DNA from: Paralichthys olivaceus
Taxonomy: Eukaryota; Chordata; Actinopteri; Pleuronectiformes; Paralichthyidae
Assembly: GCF_024713975.1 (NCBI RefSeq)
Contig: NC_091093.1
Coordinates: 9,482,001-9,546,000 of the forward strand
Direction of reading: 5' to 3'
DNA length: 64,000 nt
The notes beneath the pieces were generated by a model. That model saw only the letters and a list, made by a program, of their open reading frames with translations, made no database searches and was not told the DNA's origin. Below, one piece after another: positions 34,601 through 47,130 of this stretch; within the stretch, counting starts at the first letter, position 1; every line of letters begins with the position of its first letter. Both the position numbers and the translations under genes were made by a program.

Positions 34601-35896
34601 GCTGAGGATGATAAGAGTGTTTGGAGCGTCACTATATACAGTCAGCTCACTGCCAGAAAGCTAGCAGGAAGTTTCTGGTGACTGCAAGTATGTCAGAAAT
34701 GCCTGACGTGAATAGTGCGTCGATTCAATAAACCTAGTCTGAACAGTTATTGAGGACGGACTTGACAACAGAATGTTTCTGAAATGTTCCTCTGACGAGG
34801 CAGGACAAAAATAAACTCACACCCACATGCAAGGTACATTGTTTGCCTCCTACCTCATCAGGGTGGCAACAGTGTGCTAAAATGTACCTTACCCCTCCCT
34901 TTTGTTGGCAATAAATGAATCTATTACAAGTTGTAATAAACCAGTTTTCAGCCATATGTATATTCTTGATTTATAATCCACACGCTCAACTTGAGTATGA
35001 TGTTGCTGTTATACTCTAGACATTGTCAGTTTAGCAAGATGCCTAAGAAAATGAATGAATGAATGAATGAATACAAACTTGAGTGACGAGTACAGGCACA
35101 TAAACAGATTGATCTGATTCTTTGGAGATATTTACAACTCTGTGGCATAGATCAAGTTTCATTGCCACTGTATTTTTTTTTCAGTAAACATACAAACATT
35201 GCATATGATGCTATTAGAACTTTAAAGAATCCATCCTTCTACCAGTAAAGTCAGCACACACATGAGCTTTCCCAATCCTACCTATACAACTTGTTTTTAA
35301 AGTTCAAAGGGGCAATTAAAATAAGAGTTGTCAGGAATTTACATATCACCTTCCAAACCCAAAGTATCACAAGGCCCCACATTACTTACTGATTACAATG
35401 ATTGTGAGGTTACATGAAAATATTCGTTCTGATCAAAAAATGCGATGATTACAGACAGATGGACTGACAGACAAATGAAAGGACTGATGTAATTATCTCT
35501 ATAATCCCCTAGATTATATGACAAGAGATAATGATGGGCAATGTCATGTTTTCAAAAGCTGGAACTGAATGTCTTGAGCAAATTATGAATAGATTAAGCA
35601 CCATCAGTGAACAGTAAGGACGTATAAATGGCCTCGTGTTCAGTGCTACAAAGCACAGATATCTTCCATGTGTATTAGATTTCAGAGAAAGGTTGGCAAA
35701 GACTTATGAATTTGAAAAAGCTCATCTGCTTGCTTTGAGCCATTGACAACTTTGTTTACGATCAATAATATGCTTTCCCACACATGTATACGGACAAATT
35801 GTTCAGGTGTGTTGTTGCAGACCCTTTCTTCATTAAGTGTAACTTTACCTTGCGACTTGTATTGGCAGACATGCTCCAGAAGGGGTTTAAATTCAT
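31590..35896 (-). CDS. aktip: aktip (FTS): complete coding region, 9 coding exons, 295 aa
   Basis: Joining minus-strand exons 35896-35849, 34318-34110, 33904-33840, 33621-33521, 32774-32686, 32396-32298, 32112-32005, 31864-31804 and 31697-31590 gives 888 nt with matching phases at all eight junctions, i.e. 295 residues plus TGA (human AKTIP is about 292). The N-terminus [16 protein letters not shown] parallels human MNPFWSMS. The E2-variant (UBC-fold) domain spans about residues 75-225 with [24 protein letters not shown] and [14 protein letters not shown] (about 150-163). In the last, the HPN motif and the catalytic cysteine of true E2 enzymes are missing, so it is a non-enzymatic E2 variant. 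It ends [22 protein letters not shown] binds Hook proteins and FHIP in the FHF complex linking cargo to dynein, interacts with AKT, and has been linked to telomere/lamin biology. The ORF is intact. Confidence 0.95.
31804..31864 (-). CDS. aktip: aktip coding exon 8
   Basis: 61 nt, TTTCAG acceptor, GTAAGA donor. Encodes [20 protein letters not shown]. Confidence 0.92.
32005..32112 (-). CDS. aktip: aktip coding exon 7
   Basis: 108 nt, CTGTCAG acceptor, GTTGGT donor (chosen because it alone restores the AISFSPWNP junction). Encodes [20 protein letters not shown] and [11 protein letters not shown]. Confidence 0.9.
32298..32396 (-). CDS. aktip: aktip coding exon 6
   Basis: 99 nt, TTGTAG acceptor, GTAAGT donor. 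Encodes [20 protein letters not shown] then [12 protein letters not shown], the C-terminal helices of the E2-like fold. Confidence 0.93.
32686..32774 (-). CDS. aktip: aktip coding exon 5 (degenerate E2 active site)
   Basis: 89 nt, TTTCAG acceptor, GTATG donor. Encodes [20 protein letters not shown] then [13 protein letters not shown] replaces the FHPN of active E2s and no cysteine follows, as in all AKTIP proteins. Confidence 0.93.
33521..33621 (-). CDS. aktip: aktip coding exon 4
   Basis: 101 nt, CTCTAG acceptor, GTGAGT donor. Encodes [20 protein letters not shown] then [13 protein letters not shown], the central strands of the UBC-like domain; nearly identical to human. Confidence 0.93.
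33840..33904 (-). CDS. aktip: aktip coding exon 3
   Basis: 65 nt, CTGCAG acceptor, GTAAGG donor. Encodes [21 protein letters not shown], the first helix/strand part of the UBC fold. Human has [21 protein letters not shown]. Confidence 0.92.
34110..34318 (-). CDS. aktip: aktip coding exon 2 (tandem NAG acceptor)
   Basis: Encodes [13 protein letters not shown] through [17 protein letters not shown] to [19 protein letters not shown]. The acceptor is CAGCAG, so the exon can start at 34318 or, with one extra Gln, at 34321. Donor GTAAGT at 34109; ends in phase 2. The variable proline/serine-rich linker precedes the E2-like fold. Confidence 0.88.
34322..35848. other. aktip intron 1 of the coding region, no other gene
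   Basis: 1.5-kb intron (34322 or 34319 to 35848) containing an (AATG)n microsatellite at about 35050-35073. No exon recognised. Confidence 0.7.
35849..35896 (-). CDS. aktip: aktip coding exon 1 (start codon exon)
   Basis: ATG at 35896 gives [16 protein letters not shown], then GTAAAG donor, phase 0. The NPFWSM string identifies the family. An overlapping longer frame starting at 35903 is out of frame and is a shadow. The 5'UTR extends rightward; its acceptor is not determined. Confidence 0.85.
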
Positions 35897-36239
35897 TACT
35901 CATTCAGAGGGTCAGATTGGTGTTCCTCTCTTTATGTAGGTCCCACCACACGTACTGCCGAGGCCATCCGCTGCTGTGACGGAACACAACACACATGACA
36001 CATCAGACTGCTCACACACAGTGACAACTTCCACACAACACTGTTCTACTGTTACTCAGATAACTCTGCAGCCAGTTATCGTGGCAGCCTGATGGTTTCC
36101 ATAAGAATATGTAAGTGCTGACAGTAAGCAGGGATGGAAACCTGAAAAAAAGATCGCTGCGGAATTATATAACATGAAGGATTGTTTGGGACAGCGCAGC
36201 TTCATGCTAACTTAGCTGTTTGATGAAGTATGCTAGCGT

Positions 36240-36900
36240 TAGCTGTTATGTTGTTATTGACATTCAATAGCCGACGTCTGCTGCGTAGCTAATGTTGAAA
36301 GATTGCAGCAAAGACCTGTGTTACAGTTTAAGTGAAATAAGCAGCTAGTGTCGTAGCATTTCTGACAGGACATCGAGTTATCGTGTTATTCGCCCCAGCC
36401 TGCTGCTACTGCTAATGCTAAGTTAGCAAACACGACTGACTTACGTCAGCTGCTTGCAAATGGTGTGACTTTCGCTGACACTTGTAAATATGATCGAGTG
36501 CTCTCTCCGGGAATATCAGTGTTCACCCGCGGCGCTGTCTCGCCTGTTTCCTTGCCTCACTTCATGACACCTACGGCGTTAGCCAAAGAAGCTACCTCCG
36601 GTGCTGCTAACAACTTAACTACCCCTTTAATTCGAGCCTCCACACGGAAGCAGGCGGAGTGGTGTGACTCACCGTGTTTGCTGTGTTGTCTACGTGTTTC
36701 TTTACCCGAGGTGTTAACGTGTGTCCGGATGTAACTCTCAACCTCACTGCTCTCAGCTGCTCGACATTACTCTGGGTGTCATCCCGGTGGCTAACCAGCT
36801 AACGTTAGCTAGCCAAATAATTTGACAGGCACAGAAGCCGGAGTTCAATCTAACTTAATGAGGGGGGCGTTTCGGTGTGTGAGTACAGGTTCTCATTGGT
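36240..36900 (-). promoter_or_regulatory. aktip: aktip promoter / non-coding first exon region
   Basis: CpG-richer sequence immediately upstream of the aktip start-codon exon. On the minus strand GAC followed by GTAAGT (first intron base at 36444) is a good donor for a non-coding first exon beginning somewhere near 36.5-36.8 kb; the same spot contains TGACGTAA (CRE-like). ATTGG lies at about 36895. A 12-bp palindrome GCTAACGTTAGC is at about 36797-36808. A plus-strand frame at 36465-36734 is a CpG-island artefact. Confidence 0.5.
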
Positions 36901-37136
36901 CTACGGGATGAGCGTCCTCGATGTTGATTTGCTGGCGGATCCGTCACGTAAAAAAGATTTTAAAAAACGTACTTTGCCACAAGATGAGAAGAAGTAGCTG
37001 ATGGAACATTGGCTGAAAAACAACATTAACATCTCTGCTTGGGAAAATGTTAATACTGTAATTTTCAGAGTCATGATGTCCTGTCATTGAACAAGAAATG
37101 GCTCAGTTACATGAAGTCATTTAACCTGGGCGAAAC

Positions 37137-37800
37137 AGATTTCCATTTCCATTTAGGGCATTTAGCAGACGCTTTTGTCCAAAGCGACTTACAATAAGTA
37201 CATTTGTCACCAGAGAGAAACCACAACATATCACTGTCCATGGGGTAAAACGAAATATAGAACCAATTGTCAAGCCCTCATCTGAAGATCGTAACTGCTA
37301 TTTGTGAAAGATTCTTCTAGTGCATAAGTGCTATGACTGAAGCGCTCATCATACGAACATACAAGTGCATACGGTTTTTAGTTGTTTTTTCTGGGGGGAG
37401 TCATGCTATGCAGGGTCGAGGTGAAGTCTGAACAAATGTGTTTTGAGTCTTTTGCGGAAGATGGAGAGCGATTCCGCTGTCCTGACATTGGTCGGGAGTT
37501 CGCTCCACCACTGAGGTGCCAAAACAGAGAAGAGTCGCGACTTCGCTGAGCGAGCTTTGTTTGCTCTCAGCGATGGGGGTACCAGTCGGCCAGCTGATGT
37601 AGATGAGCGAAGTGCTCTCGCTGGGGCATGTGGTCTGACCAGTGTTTGGAGGTAGATGGGTGCAGTTCCATTGATGGCCTTGAAGGCCAGCACCATCGTC
37701 TTGAATCGGATGCGGGCCCCAACAGGAAGCCAGTGGAGGTAACAGAGGGGGGGGGGGGTCACATGGGCCTGGAAACTGGCTAATTTAGTTTCAATCATTT
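37137..37800 (-). mobile_element. LINE 3' fragment (L2-like non-LTR retrotransposon), 5'-truncated
   Basis: The minus frame 37406-37798 encodes the C-terminal end of a reverse-transcriptase polyprotein of a very common fish LINE: LHWLPVGARIRFKTMVLAFK, NGTAPIYLQTLVRPHAPARA, RSAKSRLFSVLAPQWW, FRKRLKTHLFRL. The left end (37150-37210) is the 3'UTR tail 'catttagcagacgcttttgt' read on the plus strand. The reverse-transcriptase catalytic region itself is missing. A run of 12-13 G lies near 37746. The ORF is open, implying a fairly recent insertion compared with the other LINE pieces here. Confidence 0.88.
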
Positions 37801-40800
37801 AATTTAATTGTCTATTTAACACAAACCATTATGTTTCCCTAAACTAAGTATTGTTGTATATGTTGTATACCTAAACCCAACCAAACAGTGGCTGCAATCT
37901 TCAGCTCCTTAAGCTCCTCTAAAGTGAAGCCAAAGCGTCTTGATCGACACCTGGTGGCTGGCTGCAGTATAGGTCAAATTCCTGCTTCATTCATGTCAGT
38001 GGATGGGACGGGGATCAACCTAAATAGTGGACGTTAAATATATTTTTCTCAAAGATGAGTTCTATCATTTTATGTAGTTCACACTGATCCATCACACCGA
38101 TGTGTGTTCAAGTGTAAGTTTTCCCTAGTAAGTCATTTAATGTTGTAAAAATGGCGTGAGTCATGATTGACTGTTGAGACTGACTTGTGATTAGTCGAGT
38201 GCGTGTGTGTATCGACAGGACGACTCTACTGCGGCTCCATCTCCCTATTGCTAGTGTACTGATTTTGGCTTTCTGGGGGAAAGTAGACATGTGTTATCCA
38301 TCTTTCTGTACACCTTTTATATAATTTATGAAAAAAGAGAAGGTCAGTGTTTTACATATTTTGAAATACTTCACCTTTTATCATCTTTCCGGATACAGAT
38401 TGAATTAATATTGTTTAACACACTTGGCCGCAATCTTACTCTCGGTGCAATCTGGCACAAAGTGGTATGCAAGCGTATTTGGTAGTTTCAGATGCAGCTG
38501 TCACTTATCCATCCAGCCCCCGTGTTGTTTTAACAGTATGCACCCTTCAAAATTGTGTGATTGAACAATAAAAACAATAAAACCTTTACTTTAAGGGAGC
38601 ATTATCAAGATAGTAAGTACTGTATTTGCATGGGCACAGTGCACATACAGTCTGCATGTGAAGTGTTTCCTCTGCAGTGAAACATTCGTTCTCACTACAA
38701 ATCCACCATTATAATAACAATCCACCAAGGTCCAAGCCACCTGTGTTTTAAAGAGGAACGGAGACGCCACTGTGATTGGTTTACTTATAAACTCTTTCTT
38801 TGTGTCCCTAAGGACTCAAGACCTGAACCTTCACAAATGTAACAGACATCAGCTTGTAAGTCAGTGTGACAGATAACAAGGGCTTCAATATTTTAAAAAG
38901 AATGGCTAAGTTTGGAAGTTTTTAAACTCTTTTTTGAAACTGTTATTTTTGTTTACTTTCTTCACAGCCAAGGTGGAGTGACCAACTGCCTTATATCCCC
39001 ATCCTCCAGGTTCTTTTTACAGAGTGGACGAGAGGCCATTTTTAAATAATTAATTTACCATTGTTTTTGAAATATTGCCTTATTAAGCAAAAATAAAAAA
39101 ATGAATATGGCCAATATTGACCTTTACTGCAGCCAGCAACAGTTAGCGATTTAGACGCTTTGGTTTCACTTTTGCAGAGCTTTCATGTCATCCATCTTTA
39201 CATTCAGTCTGTGGTTCACAGTGAGACAGCCCTCAACAACTTAACAAGAACATGCCTCAAAAATGGGAAACCTTGAGGGTGGACATTGGGACTGGACCCA
39301 AGTCCAAACCTTTAGACCCATGTGTCTGGTGAAGTCACCTTTTTTTCTACCGTTTAAATAGCAAATGTGGATTTAAAAAAATCACATTTTCTGAAGGTTA
39401 AAAAAAGCTTTCTTATAACTGGAGTCTAGCCAAGTTGTAGGTTGGCCGATAGAAATCAACCAATACGAGCCTTTCACAGACATATTGTTATCACTGTTTA
39501 TGTCTGTTTTCAATAGATCTATTGGAGGATGTAGCCTTAGCAAAAAGGTTTTACTCCCCAAAATTGGTTGACCCCAAATAATCCACATCAGTCAGGCTTT
39601 ACTTATAGTTAGGACTCCAAAGTTATATTATCTGCTCTTCTATGTTTTCCTTCAGTTTTTGACTAAAATTGACTAAGACGCCCCCGGAAAGTGTTTAGAG
39701 GCACTTTGATAAACATAAACAAACGTGCACTTCTCTGTCGCCTTCATTTTAATATTTTGGTGTACTGCACAGCAGAAGTCCCTTGAGGGTGAGGCGTATC
39801 CAAGCCATCTGTGTCACACATTTCTTTAGTTTTGACCACGCTTCATTGGCAGTTCATTCTGTTGATTGATTGATTTCCTAACAATTACACCTAATTATTT
39901 TTCAGGGTAAGAAAAAAAAATCTAATTTAATGCATGGGTGCTTGCATTAATTGGGAGAAATGACTTTGTCCAAGTTTCAGAGTAAATACAAATTATTGAC
40001 TTCATTATTGTTATCTGATTGTATATGGTCCCAAGTACACTTCACTGACAAAGATAATTTGTGTCCTGCCGGCCGACGATGCAAGGTCACCATTATTCTC
40101 TTGGCACGTGCAAATCAAAATCCACCTCAAAACAAATAAGTTGATGCCGGATTTACCTTCATCGACATTGAGATAAAGTGTGACACAAACAAGGTTACAA
40201 ATATCCACACCATTGCTTTTGTAATGAGTTTTTTGTCTCTGCCATTGATTCTTTATTTAATCAGCTATTGTGACCTTGTTTGGTCAAACAAATATATTAA
40301 TGGATGCAATTAAAATGGGGAGATTGGATTAACTAATTGAATGTGTGACCGTTGGAGCTGGATTTCTTTTGTACTTTTAAAATTGTAAAAGCCTTTGTTT
40401 AAAATGTTCTAATTTATATCAACAGAATCGAAACATAGATAGTGAAATAGGATATTTCATCATCTGACTGTTCGTCTCTGAAAGATTTATGGCCTGTGTT
40501 CTGTTTTCAGCAGTATTTTACAGTTAAATACGTTCAGCTGGTGCCTGAATTCAAATTTAAAATGAAATATGTTCCTTCTGTCAGTCCATTCCTTCAGAGA
40601 ATTTTAGGCGTGCACATTCAGATCTAAAATTTGGTTTAAATGACAGTTAAAAATTACAATTGGAAGTCCCAGGTGAAACCTGTCTTGACAGCGCGGTCAT
40701 AAAAAAGGAAAACGGATGACTCCATGTCCAAATAATCCGTAATAACAATGTTAGTTTGAATAAAGAAAGCCAAATCTAGATTCAAATGTAATATTCATTT

Positions 40801-43800
40801 AAAGAAATATGAACAACTGGGGAGTAAAGGTTAAAAAAACATCAGCCAAATCCTTCATATAGCAATAGTCTTTCCTTATCCTCGAGGCTATGGCCTGGCC
40901 AAAACCTCAATGCAGCAATTATTTGCTGTAATGACTGCAGTTCAAATAAGCCTGGAGATTTTATTAAACCAAATGAGAGAATCATCTGTGTATTATCACC
41001 TTGTGATTGACAGTGACAAGTGTTGGGCCGGCTCAGAAGTGAGCATGATGAAGAAGCTCTCTGCAAAGCTCCCGATAATGTTACCCCTGATAAAGTTGCC
41101 TGGAAAACCTCAGCCAGCAAACCGAGGGAAGGGAAAACTCTGCGCATATTAATTCCAATTGTCAGATCCCTCCAGTGGGGGAGTCGGGAGGGTAATCTGT
41201 CAAGCAGCCCTGTCCGCCCCTCTATTCACTGACTGGCATTTTACACAACTAATGAAAAAGAAATCCATTGTGCTGATCATATGCATAGATTTCACTCTAT
41301 AATAATGATGAAATAGAAATATTCATAATAAAAGTAAAGGTCACTCACTGCTGCAGCTAAGCTTCCTAAGCTGCAACCTTTGGAGGAGCAGTTGTCAGGT
41401 TCCAGTTATAAAATAGGAAAAAAAGGGAGAGGCATCAAGTTTTAACCCTGCAGAGGCCAAGAGGTGAGACATTGCAACCAAGCTGCTGCTATGTACTATA
41501 GCTCATTGGTCATTGTTCTTCTATCCCGACACCAAAACACACAAACATCTGCTCAAAGATGGATCCAGCAGGTCAGCCTCCTCCAGCGTCCAGCAGACAG
41601 GTTAGAGGTCAGTCACATAGCCACGATTTACACAGTCTACTCTCTGACGTACAGTATCAAAGCCAGTGTACACATTCTTCAGGGATTTGTCTCGTGTAGT
41701 CAATAAAATAATAAAATACAGGGAACTAAGATTGTCTGCCTCTCATCTCTTCAGCACTCCCATCCTACCTGTCTCTGTATGTAGGTCACTTGGGCTTTTT
41801 CAGGCATATGAGCAGCGGAGGGTGTAGAGACTCACCTCTGAAGGACATTCGCAGTTTTATTATTGCACGGCGCGACTTCCACGCTGAGCCCCGTCTTCAT
41901 ATGCATCATACGTTGGCATTTATTAGTGCCATGCACTAAGTACAGGCCATGTTATTGAATTTGAATATCAGCTCCTAGCCACATTCGTGGGCCATAGAAA
42001 TATATTATATTAAGATGAAGCAATCTCATTTAATAACACCCAAACTAATAAAAGGAAAGCAGATTGAAAATTAAATTTATGAATATTGCTTGGCAGCAGG
42101 AGCGATCCAAAAAAGCTAAGCTTGGTCTGTCATATGCAGATATTTCTCTGGATGTGAGCTCAGGTGTTGGGAGAAATTTCCAGCCGTCCTCCCATGAGTA
42201 TCGTGTTCCTCTTTTTTTTTGTCTGTTTGTTTTCAGAAGTAGAAAGACGTGCTGGTGGATACTTCAGTCTACGTGGACAAGTGTTTTGATAAAATAAAAC
42301 AGCAGTGATATGATTATTATTCTCCCATGTGACAACACATCACACAGATAATGTGTCAAATGCAGGATGGAGCTGTGATAATTGACACTGCAACTTTTTG
42401 ATGCTCTTGTTATACTGTACCTGTGAGCTCAGCCTTTGTTTAGCACTGAGCACAATGCTGCTCGGTTTTGGAAATTAGCATTTTTTCTCTCTTGTTAAAC
42501 TGAAGGTAAAATTTACTTGGCTAGCATCTTGAAAAGCCTTTCTTTCCTTTTTTCCCCCAAATCCTAAAACACTGGCTCTCTGAAGAGGCGTTCATCCAAC
42601 AGTCGTCATATCAGTCTGCGCCAGAGCCTCGCAGCTCAAATTATGGAATGCCACGTCTTCACTTTATTGACTCCGCTTCACACAAGACCATAATTTTCCC
42701 TCTTGTGTCGTTGATGGACAACATTCTGTCGGTCAGTGTTTCACTGTTTAGTGTATGTGTGTGTGCATGTGTGTGTGTGTACAGCAGCCTTTTGCCAAGA
42801 CATCCGACAGGCCCGGTCCATCTGTGTGTAAATGTTGACTCCCGGCGGAGCCGTGACTGTCACTCATTGCCCAGCCAGCCCAGTGCCAGGCATTGATCGC
42901 TACATATATCTTGCTCTGTACTTCCCAAACCTTCATCAACAGATGCGGCTGCAGAATTGATTAGCGGCGAGTCAATGACCAAATCTCTTTGGAAACATTT
43001 TTATTTATGTGTGTGTTTATGTGGATAGCTTAGAGGGCCATTAGCAGGATTACCTTTGAGGCTTGGCTGAACAACAGATGTTCAAGGACGACTCAATCAA
43101 TTTGACTTACAAGAGGCTGCAGTTGCAGGAAACAAGTGATAAGTCTGTGGAGGAGCAGGGGAGGAGGGGGGCTTAAATAAAAACAGTTCAGTCTGGTGAT
43201 ACACAGGTACAGCAGAATTAGACTTACAGTAGGTCCATTATTTAGAGTGAGATCATTGACCGGTTTCCAACGACTAAAACACACAGTTAATGATTTGAAG
43301 TTCTCCTGACGTTTACAAGATGATCATAAGATATGTGTGGGGCTGTTTTAACTATTGGCAGCTTTAAGCAATTGAAGCATTAACTTGAGCTTGTTGAAGC
43401 AATAACTTAAACTCATGCATTTGTTATATACAAATACAGGATATAGTTTTTATTAAGTAAACACTTCTATCATAGCATATTAATTTATCACGATCTCAAA
43501 TAAAAATAATTTAGCTGGATCAGACACAAACTTTTATCATTTAATGTGACAAATATATTTACAATGCAAAGCATAAACAAAAATGGGTTTCAGCCCAGGC
43601 TCAATTGCATGGGTATAAGGAAAACATTTTCAATATAAGCAGTGCCAGCTTCTAGAGAGGCCTGTTTTAATTTGTGCAAAGTAGTGCATTCAATTATACA
43701 AGAATCTATATTGAATTCAAATTAATGTTTGATATGGATATTTTTTTATTATATTTAAATAATCCCGATTCAGCACAAAATGTATTATTTCTCAGAGATC

Positions 43801-46695
43801 GTTCATTCTTTTCAATTTGCCCCATTCCTCTCATGAATCAAATGCTGAATAAATGTGTTGCAGTGACTCACGATCTGCCTTTGAAGTCCGTGCTTATGCT
43901 TCCTTATCTGCAAACTTATTAAAATTAAGTCGGAACACAAAATGGTATTTAAAAAGTTTAAGTGAAACAATTTGCATTGGGAGTGTGTGAAAATGCTAAT
44001 GTGTTCTTTCACTAAGCCTCACAATCACTGTCATCCATTTTGAGCGCTGATTGTTTTCCGCATGGATGCCTTCATTCATTATTGCAAAATTATAAACATA
44101 AAGAATATCTCTGTATTAATATTTCTGCTTTTTGTAAAAGCTCAATCAACCATAATGTCCTAATTTTTTCTCTGTGAACCTCATTTTATATTATCTCACT
44201 ACTCAAGAAATGGATGTCCCAAAAGGGATTTATTTCATTTATCGGGATTATTGAATTAAATTAAACTAGACACTTACCGCAAGCTGAGGAGAGGTACCTT
44301 ATCCACTTAAAAGGTAGGCCTGCTCATCACTGCTATTTAGGCAAACACATTAGGCAGCAAATGACTTTTGTTGGCTGAGTCTAGGTTACTGCATAATTCA
44401 TTTGTTCATTAAGGAAAAGCATTGAAAGTGCTTGAGGTAAGTGGAAAAGGTCATGTATTGAATGGATCTTTAATTAAGCTACTTTACAACCACAGTTACA
44501 CGAATGATGACATATGCATCGTGTTTGTTTACATGCAAAATCAGTATGGAAAAGGAACAAGCAAGAACGAAATTATGAAAAAGAATAGGTGAAATTAATT
44601 TGACCCAGTTATTTGAAATAAAATATAATCACCACCAAAACAATAGAGATTAGGTATAAAAAGATGTTACTGTGTGTGATTATAATGTGCATTTGGTTTT
44701 ATAATCATGCTATCATTTCTGTTTTTTTATTTTTATTTGACACAATATCAATTTCACATGTCTGTTTTAAGAATATTTAGTCTCAGAAGAGCAAAGTCTG
44801 CAGAGATCTCAAAGAGCCTGCCTGTCATTGTTGTGTTGAGCAGCAGATGGCAGGCTGTTTCCACTGATGAACCGTCTCCAGACACGAGCACATGCTGAAC
44901 TTCTGTACCCCGTCGCTGTGATGTTGGCTTCCCAGATCTCGGTGCGCTTGCCTGTGAAATGCATTCCCATTAAAAAGGCATTTTTAAAGCCAACACCAGT
45001 GCTATAACAATCATCTCCCTGAAGCCAAGCCTCCACACCCGGGAGCTCAGCACCGCCACACAGGCGGACATGTGGCGGCTGCCACAAACAAAAGCCCCGT
45101 ATTCTTCTCCCCATTCCTTTTTCCCTAACTCTCCACGTGGTTACAGGCCGGCCTGCCAGGGGCAATTACACCCACAACCCAGTGTGTGAGGTCCCACGGA
45201 GCCCCCAGTCACCACTAACAAGATCAAGGCTAACTCCCTATCACATACACAGTATAGACATACACCTGCATGTGTGTGTGCAAACACTGTGTCCCCTCTC
45301 TCTTCACTCAGCCTTTCTCCCTCTCTCATACACACGCACTCTGGCATGCTCGGAAATTATAACACATTTTGAGTGGCTGTGGAAAGTATAGCTTTTTTAA
45401 GAGCAACAAAAATAACACAGTGACTGTCACGCTGTCAGACAAGGCTGTTTCATTTCAGTGTATGTCACTGAGTGCAAGACTTTGTCTTGGTGACACTGCG
45501 GCATAATGCGTCAATATGTTCCAGTGTTATACATAAAACATACTGTATATACTTAGTCATGTGACAAGCTGAAACCAAAAAACAGAGTCAAAAGTGAGTA
45601 AGGCTCAGTTTTAGGGAAGTTCTTAAAGGAAGTTCTTAAAAATGATTTATATTCATTTATACTCCCTGTCCTTAAATATGGAGAATCTGATCTGCAAAAC
45701 ATTTACCACACTGCCCAGCATGGACTTCTTTATGTCTTGCAACAAGTACTAAAATCTATTTCAACCCTGTGCATTCAGATGTTCTGAAGGAGTTTCTCGT
45801 TTTCAAACATAGGTATATGATTTTAGAAGGACACTCTTCATTCATTGCATCTGAAACATTCACTGCTGGTAACAATGGTTCCCAGTTCACCCTCCTTATT
45901 AAACCCTGCCTAGACAAACAGGCTGGATTGGTGACCGGTGAGAGAAACCCTACTCTTGTACCCTGATACAGCCATCAATACCCATGAGGCCGTGTGTCAG
46001 GCAGCAAGCAGCTTCAACTGAGGTTCACATGCTTCCTATGATACCTCAGTGAGAGCTCATGCTTCATGTCCTCACACCAAGCACTGATGTGGCAGCTTGC
46101 TAAATAATTTGTGCTTCTTTAACGGGGTCATTGGATAGAGAATCTGGTCTTTCAATAATTAATTGAGACACAGTCTAAGCAGCCGACTTCTGTTTCCTTC
46201 TCGCTTCAGCCAGATTGTCTGCCGCTGTCCCCCGCATTCATACTCACTTGCCGTCTAATTCATCTGGATTGGAACCTGCATCACAATAGCGCTGTAGGCA
46301 GACTGGTGTTAGGAGGATTGTGTCCTGAGTGTAACCCACAGGATCTCAAAAAAGAAAACCACACACAGCCGCAGAATCTATTTTCAATTTGTGGATAAAA
46401 ATAAAACAAGCCCATTACCACCACAGCTTTGTTTAGAAACATAATTGTTTTTCATTATTCTGTGCACAATTGATACTTACAGTGTAGGTTGAAAGAGGCG
46501 CAGTTGTGCGAGTGAGTGTGAAAATTAGAACTTTTATTGATACTGCTGTATCTCAGATCTGATTCTTACAAATGCTGAGTGATGAAAGCCTGATTGTCCG
46601 TCTGTCTCTTTGAATACTAATGCCAATTATATGGAGCTAACCAGGATATTCAGGTTTCTGTGGGATTTAACCAATTGGGAGAACTCCTAAATCCT
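37801..46695. other. Gene-poor region, no coding exon recognised
   Basis: Long unique sequence with very few recognisable repeats. A GT-rich microsatellite is at about 42755-42782. No open frame has a family match or plausible splice context. Low repeat load combined with long AT-rich homeodomain-type words is typical of regulatory deserts around developmental genes, but that is inference. Confidence 0.5.
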
Positions 46696-46699
46696 GGGC

Positions 46700-47130
46700 A
46701 CTTTTAAGGAATGGTTTAACATTTTGGGGAAAATGTTTGTTTGCTTGATTTGACAAAGATAGAAAAATGTGTACCACTCTTATGATAAAGGCTACCTCGA
46801 GCAGCCAGTTAGCTTAGCTTAGCACAAAGAGTGGAAACAATGGGAGGCAGCTAGCCTGGCTCTCTCCTAATGTAGCTGTACATTACACTATAGTATAATT
46901 ACCACATTACATAGTATTTGTTTAGCCTGTACATAAATCTAAGTCTTAAAACCTGCAACTCACCATTTGACAATGCGCCATGGTTGCTGGGCAACTTTTG
47001 CTGTAACTCCAGGAAGTTACCGCTATCAGCAAATGTGTTGGTTATTCAGTGATTTAAATAATCAAAGTTCCCTAATATATAAAAAAATTGTTGCCGTTTC
47101 CAGTCTGTGTTAAGCTAAACTAAACTTGCT
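46700..47130. mobile_element. Degenerate fish MITE ('GTTAGCTTAGCTTAGCA' family)
   Basis: Contains the landmarks of a widespread teleost non-autonomous element: TAACATTTTGGGGAAAATGT, 'cagccagttagcttagcttagcacaaagagtggaaaca', 'cagctagcctggctct' and 'ttgctgtaactccaggaagttacc'. No coding capacity. Ends are approximate. Confidence 0.6.

Noticed and set aside
35682..35903. 73-codon minus frame overlapping the aktip start exon
   Set aside because: It is out of frame with MNLNPFWSM, reads through the splice donor and has no family match.
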